DNA from: Monoplex corrugatus
Taxonomy: Eukaryota; Mollusca; Gastropoda; Littorinimorpha; Ranellidae
Reading direction: 5' to 3'
Assembly: GCA_030674185.1 (NCBI GenBank)
Contig: JAPXFY010000026.1
Coordinates: forward strand, 57,726,794-57,790,793
DNA: 64,000 bases
Position 1 is the stretch's first letter. Each line of letters starts with the position of its first letter. The notes beneath the pieces were generated by a model. That model saw nothing but the letters and a program-made list of their open reading frames with translations, was not told the DNA's origin and did no database searches. Shown here one piece after another: positions 21,119 to 32,927 of the stretch. The position numbers were made by a program, and so were the translations under genes.

Positions 21119-22504
21119 GTGATGTGTGAGAAGACAAGCGTGACAGGTGAGAAGATAAGAGTGATGTTTGAACAGATAGAAAGAGTGATGTGTGAGAAGA
21201 CAAGCGTGACAGGTGAGAAGATAAGAGTGATGTTTGAACAGATAGAAAGAGTGATGTGTGAGAAGACAAGCGTGACAGATGAGAAGATAAGAGTGATGTT
21301 TGAACAGATAGAAAGAATGATGTGTGAGAAGACAAGCGTGACAGGTGAGAAGATAAGAGTGATGTTTGAACAGATAGAAAGAGTGATGTGTGAGAAGACA
21401 AGCGTGACAGGTGAGAAGATAAGAGTGATGTTTGAACAGATAGAAAGAGTGATGTGTGAGAAGACAAGCGTGACAGGTGAGAAGATAAGAGTGATGTTTG
21501 AACAGATAGAAAGAGTGATGTGTGAGAAGACAAGCGTGACAGATGAGAAGATAAGAGTGATGTTTGAACAGATAGAAAGAGTGATGTGTGAGAAGACAAG
21601 CGTGACAGATGAGAAGATAAGAGTGATGTTTGAACAGATAGAAAGAGTGATGTGTGAGAAGACAAGCGTGACAGATGAGAAGATAAGAGTGATGTTTGAA
21701 CAGATAGAAAGAATGATGTGTGAGAAGACAAGCGTGACAGGTGAGAAGATAAGAGTGATGTTTGAACAGATAGAAAGAGTGATGTGTGAGAAGACAAGCG
21801 TGACAGGTGAGAAGATAAGAGTGATGTTTGAACAGATAGAAAGAGTGATGTGTGAGAAGACAAGCGTGACAGGTGAGAAGATAAGAGTGATGTTTGAACA
21901 GATAGAAAGAGTGATGTGTGAGAAGACAAGCGTGACAGATGAGAAGATAAGAGTGATGTTTGAACAGATAGAAAGAATGATGTGTGAGAAGACAAGCGTG
22001 ACAGATGAGAAGATAAGAGTGATGCTTGAACAGATAAAAAGAGTGATGTGTGAGAAGACAAGCGTGACAGGTGAGAAGATAAGAGTGATGCTTGAACAGA
22101 TAGAAAGAGTGATGTGTGAGAAGACAAGCGTGACAGGTGAGAAGATAAGAGTGATGTTTGAACAGATAGAAAGAGTGATGTGTGAGAAGACAAGCGTGAC
22201 AGATGAGAAGATAAGAGTGATGTTTGAACAGATAGAAAGAGTGATGTGTGAGAAGACAAGCGTGACAGATGAGAAGATAAGAGTGATGTTTGAACAGATA
22301 GAAAGAGTGATGTGTGAGAAGACAAGCGTGACAGATGAGAAGATAAGAGTGATGTTTGAACAGATAGAAAGAATGATGTGTGAGAAGACAAGCGTGACAG
22401 GTGAGAAGATAAGAGTGATGTTTGAACAGATAGAAAGAGTGATGTGTGAGAAGACAAGCGTGACAGGTGAGAAGATAAGAGTGATGTTTGAACAGATAGA
22501 AACA
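21119..22504. repeat. 66-bp satellite, 21 tandem copies
   Basis: Near-identical 66-bp units. On the plus strand each reads as 22 residues made of VMCEKTS, VTGEKIR and VMFEQIE plus R, which are three heptads. Units differ mainly at one G/D codon, a V/M at the unit start and rare F/L. The plus frame 21077-22669 and two minus frames stay open because 66 is a multiple of three. I do not call a gene. Confidence 0.93.
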
Positions 22505-23960
22505 ATGATGCGTGAAGGGATAAGAATGATGTGTGAAGAGATAAGAGTGATGTGTGAAGAGATAAGAGTGAGGTGTGAAGAGATAAGAGTGATGTGTGAA
22601 GAGATAAGAATGATGTGTGAAGAGATAAGAATGATGTGTGAAGAGATAAGAGTGATGTGTGAGAGATAAGAGTGATGTGTGAAGAGATAAGAATGATGAG
22701 GAATGAGATAAGAGTGATGGTGGAGATAAGAGTGATGGTGAAGAGATAGATGTGTGTGAAGAGATAAGAGTGATGTGAGATAAGAATGTGGAAGAGATAA
22801 GAGTGATGTGTGAGAGAGATGAGAGGATGATGGTATGATGAGGAGGTGAGAGTAAAGGATGGGTGAGGAGATGAGAGTGATGTGAGGAATAAGAGTGATG
22901 TGTGAGAGATAAGTGATAAGGTGATGATGAGATAGAGTGATGGATGAGATGATGATGATGTGAGTAGGAGATGAGTGTGAAGAGATAAGAAGATGAATGA
23001 GATAAGAGTGATGTGTGAAGAGATAAGAATGATGAATGAGATAAGAATGATGAATGAGATAAGAGTGATGTGTGAGGAGATGAGAGTGTGGGTGAGGAGA
23101 TAGGATGGGTGAGGAGATAAGTGATGGTGTGAGGAGATAAGAGTGATGGGTGAGGAGATAAGAGTGATGTGTGAGGAGATGAAGTGATGTGTGAGGAGAT
23201 AAGATATGGTGAGAGATAAGGTGATGTGAGAGATGAGTGTGAGTGAGAGATAGAGTGATGTGAGGATAGGTGATGTGTGAGAGTAAGAATGAGAATGTGA
23301 TAGGTGATGTGAAGAGATAAGAAGTATGAATGAGTAAGAGTGATGTGTGAAGATAAGAATGATGAATGAGATAAGAATGTGAATGAAATAAGAGTGATGT
23401 GTGAGAGATGAGAGATGGGGGTGAGGAGATAAGAGTGATGTGTGAGAGATAAAAGTGATGGTGAGGAGATGAGAGTGATGGGTGAGGAGATAGAGTGATG
23501 TGTGAAGTATGAGAGTGATGGGTGAGGAGATAAGAGTGATGTGTGAGGAGATAAGAGTGATGTGTGAGGATAGAGTGATGTGTGAAGAGATAGAGTGATG
23601 TGTGAAGAGATAAGAGTGATGGTGTGAAGATGATGATGAAGTGAGATTGGTGTGGAGGATAAGAGTGATGTGTGAAGAGATAAGTGATGTGAGATAAGAG
23701 TGATGGTGAGAGATAAGAGTGATGTGTGAGGATGAGAGTGAGTTGAAGAGATAGAGTGATGGGTGAGGAGATAAGATGATGTGTGAAAGATAGGTGATGT
23801 GTGAGAGATAAGAGTGATGTGTGAGGAGATGAGTGATGTGTGAGGATGATGAGAGGTGATGGGTGAGGAGATGAGAGTGATGGATGAGGAGATGAGAGTG
23901 ATGTGTGAAGAGATAAGAATGATGAATGAGGAAATAAGAGTAATGAGTGGGGAGAAGTAA
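22505..23960. repeat. Degenerate 21-bp array (GTGATGTGTGAAGAGATAAGA)
   Basis: Begins as clean 21-bp units to about 22660, then continues with a single-base or few-base deletion in almost every unit. The minus frames passing through are artefacts. Confidence 0.85.
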
Positions 23961-25169
23961 GCATAGCTGAGGTAGTTTTGGGGGAATTGTAGCGTGTTTT
24001 ATTTTGACTCTAAGAGACTGAGTTCGAATCATCTGTGTGTGTGTTTTAATAAACCTATTTAATGGAGTGCATTGATTGCAAAATTATTTCAAACTGTATT
24101 TTTCTCGTTTGTTTTAAAGGTTGTTTTTAATTGACATTCATAAATATTTGAGATGTTTTTTACTTAATAAAATTACAGGAGCAATAGAGCTACTTTGGTT
24201 CAGTTTTTTAAAATTCTGTATTTTAAGTATGTACTTATGTATGCAGTTTCTTGTTTTTAACGTCATTGTCTTCTTTGTCTTTTTGTTGATTTTTTCCTCT
24301 CAATGTTACTAGACATATTTCACTCTTTTCTTGTTTCAGGTTTTTTCTCTTTCTCACTCCATACTCATTCCACCACCCTCTCTTCTCCTTCGTCTTCATC
24401 TACTCAAATGTTTGTTGGATTTCTGCAAAAGTTTGACAAACAGTTCACGTTGTGTAGTTATGTGTATTTATTTACGTATGTTTATTTGTGTCTCTTCAGT
24501 TAACACATTTGTAATTGCATTCATATGCAACAGTGAATTGTGACACCAAATGGAAAGGGCATTAGAAATTTGCATTTACGAAGCAGAACTAGAAATATTG
24601 GTAAAACATCCTCCCTAGAGCAATCTGTTCACAAGCAGTGCCGTTACGAGTAGAGTAACAAAAACATCATAAAACATGGTCTGAAGCAGAAGATGAATCA
24701 AGACTCAGAAGACCAGTATTATTTTCTTCGTTCAAAAATTCTGAAATTCAACTGTCAACCTGACTTCTGTAAAGTACTGGCCAAACCTGAGGGGAAAGAA
24801 AAGAACAAAAGAAAAGAAAAGGAAAGAAAGGTTTGTTTGTACTTAATGTTCTAAAAGGTTGACCAGAAAACACTTTGGCCTCAGGTATTTACAGAATCCA
24901 TCTTCATTGAAAATAACAAATCACAACCTCAGATCGTTGCAGAAAATAGGAGAGTTCTTAAATGGACGCCCACCTTAAACAGAAAAATACATGAAAATAA
25001 TCTATTCAAAATGAAAAAAAGCTTATTTATCAATCTTGGAAATGATATCATCAAAATATACATAATCAGACAAATCAAACTGGTTCTCGTGTTTACATGC
25101 ACTGTGCCTCCTGTTACTGTCTATCACTATCTCTGATCCAATATCAACACACGTAAAACAACCACAGGA
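23961..25169. other. Intergenic, nothing recognised
   Basis: T-rich, then A-rich DNA. Short Phe/Leu-rich frames around 24120-24540 show no domain. No family match is recognised. Confidence 0.55.
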
Positions 25170-25450
25170 AATACTGATGCATGAGAAAGGGTATGAGGGA
25201 AACTGAAAACTGGAACTAGACGCGTTTCACATTAAGAACAGAAAAAAGAATGCTCACACTGCACAGAATGGTACATTATTTACACGAAAACTCATAATTT
25301 TTACAATAACATGTTTTGATCTAGTATCAGTTTTATTATATTTTCTCCTAGGATCTAAAAACACGTTTTCTTGAAACAGTATCATCCCATCAACTGTCGT
25401 TACCAAAGTTGCAGAGAGAGCCAGAAAACCTATCTGCAGTCTCTGGAACA
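25170..25450. repeat. Receptor unit C', 3' flank copy
   Basis: Matches 16140-16420 of unit A, starting GAGAAAGGGTATGAGGGAAA. No receptor sequence precedes it. Confidence 0.85.
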
Positions 25451-26426
25451 AGTTGACAGACTGTGATGTACAAACCCACTTTTCATATCACCTGAAACCA
25501 TATCATCAGTTCCCTGTGACAGTAGCTTAAGACACTTCAGCCACCACTACATCCAGGCTACTAAATGACGAAGACCATGCCTGATGTCAAAGTGAATGGG
25601 AAAGTGACTTCAAACTGGTCAGAAACATACTGATTCTTTTTAGTTTTCCAACAGTCAAGAACAAGTTTGTTGAGTCTGGTAGCCACTTGTGCTTCAACCA
25701 GTGTATCATCTACAAACTGCACTGTGCCAGTCTTTCCAGAATCACTATACGACTTGGTATTATACTTTTAGCAACATGTGGAAACAAACTTGAAATAAAT
25801 GTAGATAGTGAATAATGATTAATGCACATTTTGCAGTCGGAATGGTGTTTTACTTTCTCAACAGGAGATGAGCAATACATTTGAAAGCAAAGCAAAGGCA
25901 CAATGAAATTTATGCCCATATACCGTAAACTAGAAAAGTGTTATGGAGTTTCCAATCAGTGAGGCAATTAAATAGGCTTACTGATCCTTTATCATTTGTA
26001 TGTCTCTTCATGTGGGATACTTGGACAAGACCAATCTTGGAAGTTCTTCAACAGGCACTGCATGTGAAGGGCCCTGCGATCTTGTGTTCTGATTCTGCTG
26101 GTCCATGTTATGTCGAACAACTGATGTTCTGTGACATTCAAAAGTATTGTATAGATTTTTGGACAATTACTTTTACCATTCCTCTTTGAGTAAAAAGGGC
26201 AATTCTATGATTAAATAGGCATACTGATCCTTTATCATTTGTATGTCTCTTCATGTGGGATACTTGCACACCTGCATGCAACAAAGCAACTGGTGACCCT
26301 GCGTCACTGCTGTCACAGGTTGCTTGTGCATGCAAATCTCGCCAGTTGGTAAGATGATGCCTCAGTGTTGAATCTGGCCCTCAATATCTTGCATGATTTG
26401 TGGTCAGATGGTCTTAGTCTGCGTGC
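25451..26426. other. Insertion inside unit C' with direct and inverted repeats
   Basis: About 975 bp absent from unit A. Two 57-bp direct copies (25967-26023, 26210-26266) start ATTAAATAGGC. The stretch 26150-26212 is an inverted copy of 27184-27246. No coding frame is recognised. Confidence 0.6.
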
Positions 26427-26851
26427 TTCAGTTTTCCATACAGAAGCATCTTTGGGTTGTAGTCATTTTCAATAAGGACAATCTGTCTTGTCAGACAAGC
26501 TGGTATTTGAGCATAAATTCTTTACATGGCAAGCCAAACTTCCTCAGAATTTGAAAGTTGCACATTTTATCTTAACAGGTGATGTGTAGGACATCTCTGG
26601 TGGAACTGTTCTGGTTGTTAAATGTGCCGTCTGTAGGTGGTCCAAGTCTTGCAGAAGTACTTCAGGGCGCTCAAGACTACTTCCCTATGCACTCCAATCT
26701 TAGTGGCGAGACTGATAATAGGATCTTGCCACAACTTTTTGGTCAACCTTCCAGACATAGTTTTGGATATGCCAAGAGCCACGCCAGCATCATGGCATCC
26801 ATGATTGCTCTCTGTACTGCCCCGTACAGATGGAATTAATTTGCAAGAACA
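26427..26851 (-). mobile_element. LINE 3' fragment, unit C' copy
   Basis: Matches 16425-16830 of unit A, in the same orientation and with similar decay. Part of the duplicated receptor unit. Confidence 0.65.
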
Positions 26852-26864
26852 TATTTCAAGTCAT

Positions 26865-27172
26865 AATGGCTACCTGGCTGAACCTATCTCTTAGTGAAAA
26901 AAGCTACTTACTGCGTAGCTTTCAACGGCGATCCGGCCGACTTCTTCAGCGCAACTGCTGGGTTGAGAACTGGCTTCAATGCGCACCGCCGTGAGCGAAC
27001 TCATGACAGTGCGACTGAACAAGTGAGGAGTACACCGATGGCAGGTTGTGTCGGCCCCGGTCACGGTTGAGGGTAGGGTTCCTTGCGGCGATGTAAACTG
27101 CCTCCTTTACTCCCCTCTGGAACCATCTTGCTTCTTTGTCGAGAACTTGCACACTGTCCTTTTCAAAGTTTC
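26865..27172 (-). mobile_element. Penelope-like element 3' end, 5'-truncated
   Basis: The minus strand reads LDKEARWFQRGVKEAVYIAA, then NPTLNRDRGRHNLP and VYSSL. This is the C-terminal signature I know from Penelope-like and related GIY-YIG-containing retroelements (WFxRGVKEAIYIxxxxPxLNRDxGR). It is followed by a short untranslated tail. The 13-bp repeat TATTTCAAGTCAT flanks it at 26852-26864 and 27173-27185, a good target-site duplication, and unit A lacks the insert. Confidence 0.65.
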
Positions 27173-27185
27173 TATTTCAAGTCAT

Positions 27186-27605
27186 CATAGAATTGCCCTT
27201 TTTACTCAAAGAGGAATGGTAAAAGTAAATTTCCAAAAATCCACCATAAATAAGAAAAAAAAACAATAACAAAATGTCATCAGTCAGACAAATATTGGTA
27301 TCACAGGTATGGTTGCAAAGACTGCAACGACGAGAAATGCAGTGCTTGGGCTTTTCCTGAATCATAGATCAGTTTTTTCTTATTTGGAAAAAAACAATTG
27401 CGGTACAGTAAATAGGAAGCATTTGGACAAAAATGAAAAATATATGAAAAATATTGTTATGTGGGGCTCTTAACTGATTTTAGTGTCCTATCTATCTATC
27501 TATCTGTCTGTCTATCTATCTATCTGTCTGTCTATCTATCTGTCGATGTACTTATCTCTCTGTCTGTCTGCCTGTCTGTCTGTCTATCTTTTAATCTATC
27601 TATAT
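27186..27605. repeat. Unit C' continuation and (CTAT)n microsatellite
   Basis: Matches 16852-17200 of unit A, including the leader into the tetranucleotide array (27485-27605). Confidence 0.8.
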
Positions 27606-27640
27606 TGTGTTACATATAGATCATTCTCATGGGCAAGCGC

Positions 27641-27642
27641 GT

Positions 27643-27720
<78 letters not shown>

Positions 27721-27722
27721 TG
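27641..27722. repeat. (GT)n microsatellite
   Basis: About 80 bp of almost pure GT. Confidence 0.97.
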
Positions 27723-27854
27723 TTGGAGATCAGGAGTTGGGACGATGGGTATTGTAATTCAAGTGTGGGTTTGGACAGATGTATGCTATGTGTCATATTG
27801 ACAAGGGTTGCTTTCTATGGTATGACTGTGCAAGACATCCTTCAGGTCCGTTAA

Positions 27855-29060
27855 TCCTAAGGGGTGGTTGTGCTTTCATCCTTTCCTAGTGTTTTAAACA
27901 GCTAGCTTGAAATATGCATTTCACTACAATACAGCCTGGACTATCCAAAGAAAAGATGATATACAACTTATAATGGCTGTCTGCATGTTTTTTTCTACTT
28001 TAATCATTTTGCGCATTATCGTTTGGGTACTCTGTCATATTTAAGAATTTAATCTTGTAATTTTCTTTTTCAGAGTTTGAGAAAAATTTATAGTTGTTTA
28101 AATACATAAATGTACTTACTTTGTATCTGTATATCTTTTGGACACTGTTACATATGTCTTTTCTTATCTTTTCATGTCATGAGATATACTTCAGATACAT
28201 ACCCTGTTACTTAAGAAGCTAGGACATTATAATATATTGACAAGCTATTGTAATTGTTCTACAGGGAGTTATTGTGTTGGTATCACTTGGAGTACTTTAA
28301 CAAATAAACATGAAAATTGCCAATGTTGGGAAGCATTACAAATGCCCATTTAAAGTGTCAAGGATTGCAGGACATGCAAAAGCGAATAGTATTGCGGGAT
28401 ATGAAAACACGATGAGATGTCTTCCATGACCTGAAATTGGAAGAAACATGTAATATGTGGTCTCCAAGACATACATTTTAATAAGAAATTAGAACAGTAT
28501 GTAACTTCAGAAAGGGGCTATACATACTTTTTTTTTTACCGCACGCTGGTCTGATTCAAGAGGAGTTGCTATTTTAGTTTCGAACAACTTTGAATTTAAA
28601 ATACCAAACATTAAACGAGACCAAAATGGTATATGTATAAATCATACAATTCTCATCAATAGAAGAAAACTTGCTTTTAGTGAATGGTTATTGTCCCAAC
28701 AATGACAATTCAAGGTTTTATTTGACTTGAACATTTCCATGGACCCAAAAGTGGACTGTAATAACTACGTGCACATGAACAACTCAAAGGCCAGGGAAAC
28801 GCTACAAAATATGATAAGAGAATTTGCTTTGACAGATATCTGTCAAGAGAGCAATCCTGAATGTAGACGGCATATGTGGATAGAACTGACACCACCCAAA
28901 CACAGCTGACTCGATTATTTTTTTTATTGTCGAATTATCTGTAGTGGTCTTTTGAAAATGCCACTATTCTCTCAGGCTATCGTTCGGACCATTCAACATT
29001 TCACTTACTATTCCATTAAGCCAAAAAGACAAAAAGTTTCCGCAATTTTTAACATTTGTT
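27855..29060 (+). mobile_element. Tx1/L1-like LINE fragment: 5' region and endonuclease
   Basis: The first 700 bp match 32928-33612. The endonuclease starts near 28345 in degraded form and continues with RGVAILVSNNFEFKI (28562 on), VNGYCPNNDN, then MNNSKARETL, IREFALTDICQESNPECRR and GYRSDHSTFHL (28975-29010). The order and spacing fit the L1/Tx1 endonuclease. No RT follows; the element stops near 29060. Confidence 0.7.
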
Positions 29061-29469
29061 TAAAGGAAGAATAATATATGAAAGAAATACATGAAGAAAT
29101 GAAAATGCGACTGTGACCAAAGAGTATGTGGCTAAACATTACGAAAAGATTCTATAAAATGCATGTGCCAGGACAACTTCAAGAGTTTGCCAACGCTTAG
29201 GGCCTCTGTAAAGGAAATTGAGCAGGATTCTGAATGGCTTACATGTGGCATGGATGAGACTCAACAAAGATATCCCATCCATCATAATAAGTCTAAAACA
29301 CGTTTAAGCACCGCGCAGGAGCCTTGTGGACCCCCCCCCCCCCAATCCGCTATAATGTTTAACCCACACCCCATTCATCAGTGGCTACATGCTGACCACT
29401 TCGCCACAGCGATGAGTAGATTCTAAAATAATACGATGTGTATGTTCTACTACAAAGCAGGCACATATC
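29061..29469. other. Intergenic, nothing recognised
   Basis: Contains a 12-base C run at 29331-29342. No gene or family is recognised. Confidence 0.55.
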
Positions 29470-29925
29470 TGTACAAAATAGATTGTTGTTTCTGCAACAT
29501 TTATAGCACATTGTCTAGATACATAGCATATTGTCAAGAACACACATACAGTGTTGTTTGTTACAAACATAGCGTGCTGTCTATAACAAACATAGTGTTG
29601 TCTAGAACAAGCACAGTGCTGTCCAGATCAAACATAGAGTGTCCTCTAGAATAAACATAGAGTGCTGTCTGCAGTAAACATACCGTGTTGTCTAGAATAA
29701 CTACAGAATGTTGTCTAGAACAAACAAAGCATTGCCTAAAACAAACATACAGTGTTGTCTGAAACATAGAGTGCTGTCTTTAGCAATTATAGTGTGTTAT
29801 CTAAAACAAACATAGTATGTTGTCTTGAAGAAACATAGTGTTGTCTAGAACAAAAATAAATTGTTATCTAGAACAAACATAATGTTGTCTAAAACAAAGA
29901 TAAAGTGTTGTCTAGAACCAACAAA
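29470..29925. repeat. 21-24-bp minisatellite (ACATAGTGTTGTCTAGAACA)
   Basis: About 20 diverged units with the core TGTTGTCTAGAACAAACATA. It passes directly into the receptor-type 40-bp minisatellite. Confidence 0.88.
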
Positions 29926-29929
29926 AGCC

Positions 29930-30085
29930 TTGCATTGATTTTTCTGCCTGGTACGAACGACAGACACCTTACATTGACTGTCTGGTAAGAACCAACACAC
30001 AACTTACATTGATTATCTGGAAAGAACCAACAGACACCTTACATTAATTTCTGTGGCTGGTAAGAACAAACAGACTCATTACATT
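29930..30085. repeat. 40-bp minisatellite, unit C
   Basis: Four to five units of the family at 13760-14580. It sits directly before the promoter-like block, as in unit A. Confidence 0.88.
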
Positions 30086-30459
30086 ACATTACATGTATAA
30101 ATAGAAAAAGTTAAAAACCTTCTGAGATGTAGAGATTACTGTAAGTAATAATTGCAATTTTTTCAGATGTGTCCATGCAGACTTCATGCAGCGTGACAGA
30201 TATATTGATTGCATATCAGAGGCATTGTTTGAAACAGTGTAAACGTAACACAGACAAGAAACAAACCACGAGTTAAATAACTTAGTCTTTCAAACACTGG
30301 ACACCACTTAGGAATTTGCCAATGACATCATAGCAGTTATTTGGATGCCAAAATGGAGTCAAAACGATAGAGCAGTTTGACAATTGATGAAACTCTCTTT
30401 GAATTGTTGTGAATAGTGCTATATTGATTTGAGAAAAAAAAGTCAATGGTTCAATCGTC
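30086..30459 (+). promoter_or_regulatory. Conserved promoter block, unit C
   Basis: TATAAATAG at 30096-30104. The block aligns with 14581-14955 throughout at roughly 75-80% by eye. The receptor behind it is broken, so this is a relic or a decoy promoter. Confidence 0.5.
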
Positions 30460-30945
30460 ATGGATGTATTTTATGCTGGTACTATGCTGAGCACTACTTC
30501 AACTGTGAATTTCAACTACTCTATCGATGTCGTTCCTGAGATCCCAGATGGCTGCATTGTTTTGAATGTCACAATAGAATTTATTCCATGGGATAATCCT
30601 CACAATTTGATCAGCAGATCAGTGACAAATACGTTGAGCAGTATTATCTATGATATATTTCTGCCCTTACTTTTTCTCATCGCCTTTAATTTAACATTCT
30701 TAACACAGTGATTTTCTTTAGACATGGAATCAAAGAGCGAATCAATTTGTGTCTGTTATTTCTGTCACTGGTGGACGTGATCTACATGCTGAAGGCTTTC
30801 TGTCATGTGCAGACTGGATAGATCCTGGGCTGACTCATCATAACTTACGAGGAGCATTGATCCAGTTCATGATGAAGAATTATCTCTCTGGTCTGTTTGT
30901 TTTTGCCTAGGCATCATCCTGGCAACGCGAAACCACCATTGTATT
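30460..30945 (+). pseudogene. Receptor N-terminal pseudogene (unit C)
   Basis: Matches the intact receptor from its ATG through TM1 and TM2 to the start of TM3 (LRGALIQFMMKNYLSGLF). A deletion in TM1 shifts the frame and gives a stop near 30709; further stops follow. Homology ends near 30945 where RTE 5' sequence begins, so the C-terminal half is lost here. Confidence 0.9.
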
Positions 30946-32905
30946 CTCCCTAGTACATTATGGACAGAAAAAGAAGAAAAATGAAGAAAACGACGTAAAT
31001 AGGTGCTCCAATGGAACACCTTCGTCCAGTAGGGACTGTCATGTGGCGCAGGTGACATCTGACCGTCAGCAAGCTACTGCGACCAAACTCAAACTCAAAC
31101 TCAAAAATATTAAAATTGCAACATGGAACATCAGAACTTTGTTCCGAAAAGGTAAATTAGACAACATCAAAATGGAGATGGAAAGGCTTAACATTATGTA
31201 TTTTAGGACTAAGGGAAGTGAGATGAAAGGGGGCAGGCATGATAAGATCAGGAGAGTATACAGTAATATACTCTGGAGGAAACTCACATGAGAGAGGAGT
31301 AGGCATTGTAATGGACAGGGACAAATCAAAAGCAGTTAAGGGATACTGGGCTGTGTCCGACAGAGTTTTGCTAGTCAAATTGGGAGGCAGACCATTTGAT
31401 ATCATTCAGGTGTATGCTCTAACATCCACAAGTACCCAGGAAGACATCAACAACTTTTACGAAGTATTAGAGATGGCCAAGGCCCAATGTAAATCACAAG
31501 AAGTTACAGCAATAATGGGAGATTTTAAAGCTAAAGTGGGACAGGATAGGGTGGTGGATACAGTTGGACCTCATGGCCTTGGTACACAAAATGAAAGGGG
31601 AGGGAAACTTGTAGAATGGGCACAGATAAATGAGTTCATAGTAGGAAACACCTGGTTTGAGCAGCCTAATAGAAGAAAATGGACTTGGATGAGTCCAGGA
31701 GATAATACCAAAAATCAGACTGACTACATCCTGATTAATAAAAGATTTAGAAATTCTTTACTGTCAGCAAAAACGCTACCAGGCGCAGACTGCAACAATG
31801 ATCACAATCATGTAGTGGGAAGATTAGGGTGAAATTAAGGAGAAGGAAACAGACCAAAAAACAACATTAAACTAAATCTTGGACTCTTAAAGACAGTTGA
31901 AATGATTCGTAAAAAATTAATGTACATGTTCAAAACAAATTCAGTGCTCTAGAAGACGTTGGTGACAGTGAGGAACAATGGACAAGGTTGAGAAATTCGA
32001 TAAATGAAGCTTGTGAAGAAATCCCTGAAGTAGATAGAAAAGCAAAAAAGAACCGGATGACAAAAGAAATTTTAGGCTTGATGGAGGAAAGGAGGAAGAC
32101 ATAGAAAAATGAGGAGATATACAGGAAAAACCCCCAAAGAAATCAGGAACAGGTGCAATGAAGCTAAGGAAGCTTGGCTGAAAACAAAATGCAAAGAAAT
32201 AGAAGATCGACACAAAACGGGTCCTCATGGTATGTACAGACGAATAGAAGAAATTGTCCACAGGAAAAATACAAGCACATCAACTGGTTGCTTGAAATCG
32301 AAAGATGGTACGCTTATCATGAAAAAAGACAAAATATTAGACAGATGGGGAGAGTACATTAAAGACCTTTTTAAAGAGGACAGAAACAAAGAACACTTAT
32401 AAGAAAGAATTTGAAGGACCATCCATAATGAAAGATGAAGTTAAAGCAGCATTGAAAAAAATGAAACCAGGAAGGGAAAGGAACTATTAATGCCATATAC
32501 ATCCTAAAAAATAGCCAGCAGAATCAGCCAAGCCAAAATAGCATTCAAGAAGATGAAAAGCAAGTCCATCCAATATGTTCTCCCTGGGTCTACCTGGTGT
32601 TCTCTTTCCCTCCACAAACGCAAACACAAAAAGAACATTAATGAAGAAGATTGGGGAAAGACAAGCAACATTTATAAAATATTCTATGGGGCAAGATAAA
32701 TTTGAGCACTTAGTCACAACAAAAAAGCTGGAGCGAAGAAGAGTACCAGGTAAACCCAAGGAGAAAATAGTGGAGGAGTTTTCAGAGTGGATGAAGACAG
32801 AGGGTGGATGTACTTAGTGTGACAAAAGACTGATTCGTAAAGAGGGCCATAATTGCCAGCGAAATGCAACAGGGCACATGATGATCATGATGATAATGAT
32901 TTACC
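30946..32905 (+). mobile_element. RTE element, rearranged, inserted in the receptor pseudogene
   Basis: Keeps a 5' leader with SDRQQATATKLKLKLKNIK and IATWNIRTL (31118 on), most of the endonuclease (SGGNSHERGVGIVMDRDKSK, MGDFKAKVGQD, NQTDYILINKRF), and the RT start to KKMKPG near 32470. It then skips most of the palm, carries a short inverted piece at about 32562-32612, and resumes in the C-terminus (FEHLVTTKKLERRR) to a GAT-rich tail near 32900. Dead. Confidence 0.82.
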
Positions 32906-32927
32906 AGATATTCACGAAGTAACTAAT

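Noticed and set aside
21119..22504. CRISPR array
   Set aside because: Units are contiguous without unique spacers, and the context is a metazoan genome.
21040..24032. Minus-strand open frames of 974 and 991 codons, Ser/Leu/His-rich
   Set aside because: They exist because 66-bp and 21-bp repeat periods are multiples of three; composition is low-complexity and the lower half crosses an indel-rich array in two frames at once.
27483..27854. Frame of 123 codons with a Cys-Val run
   Set aside because: It is the translation of CTAT and GT microsatellites.
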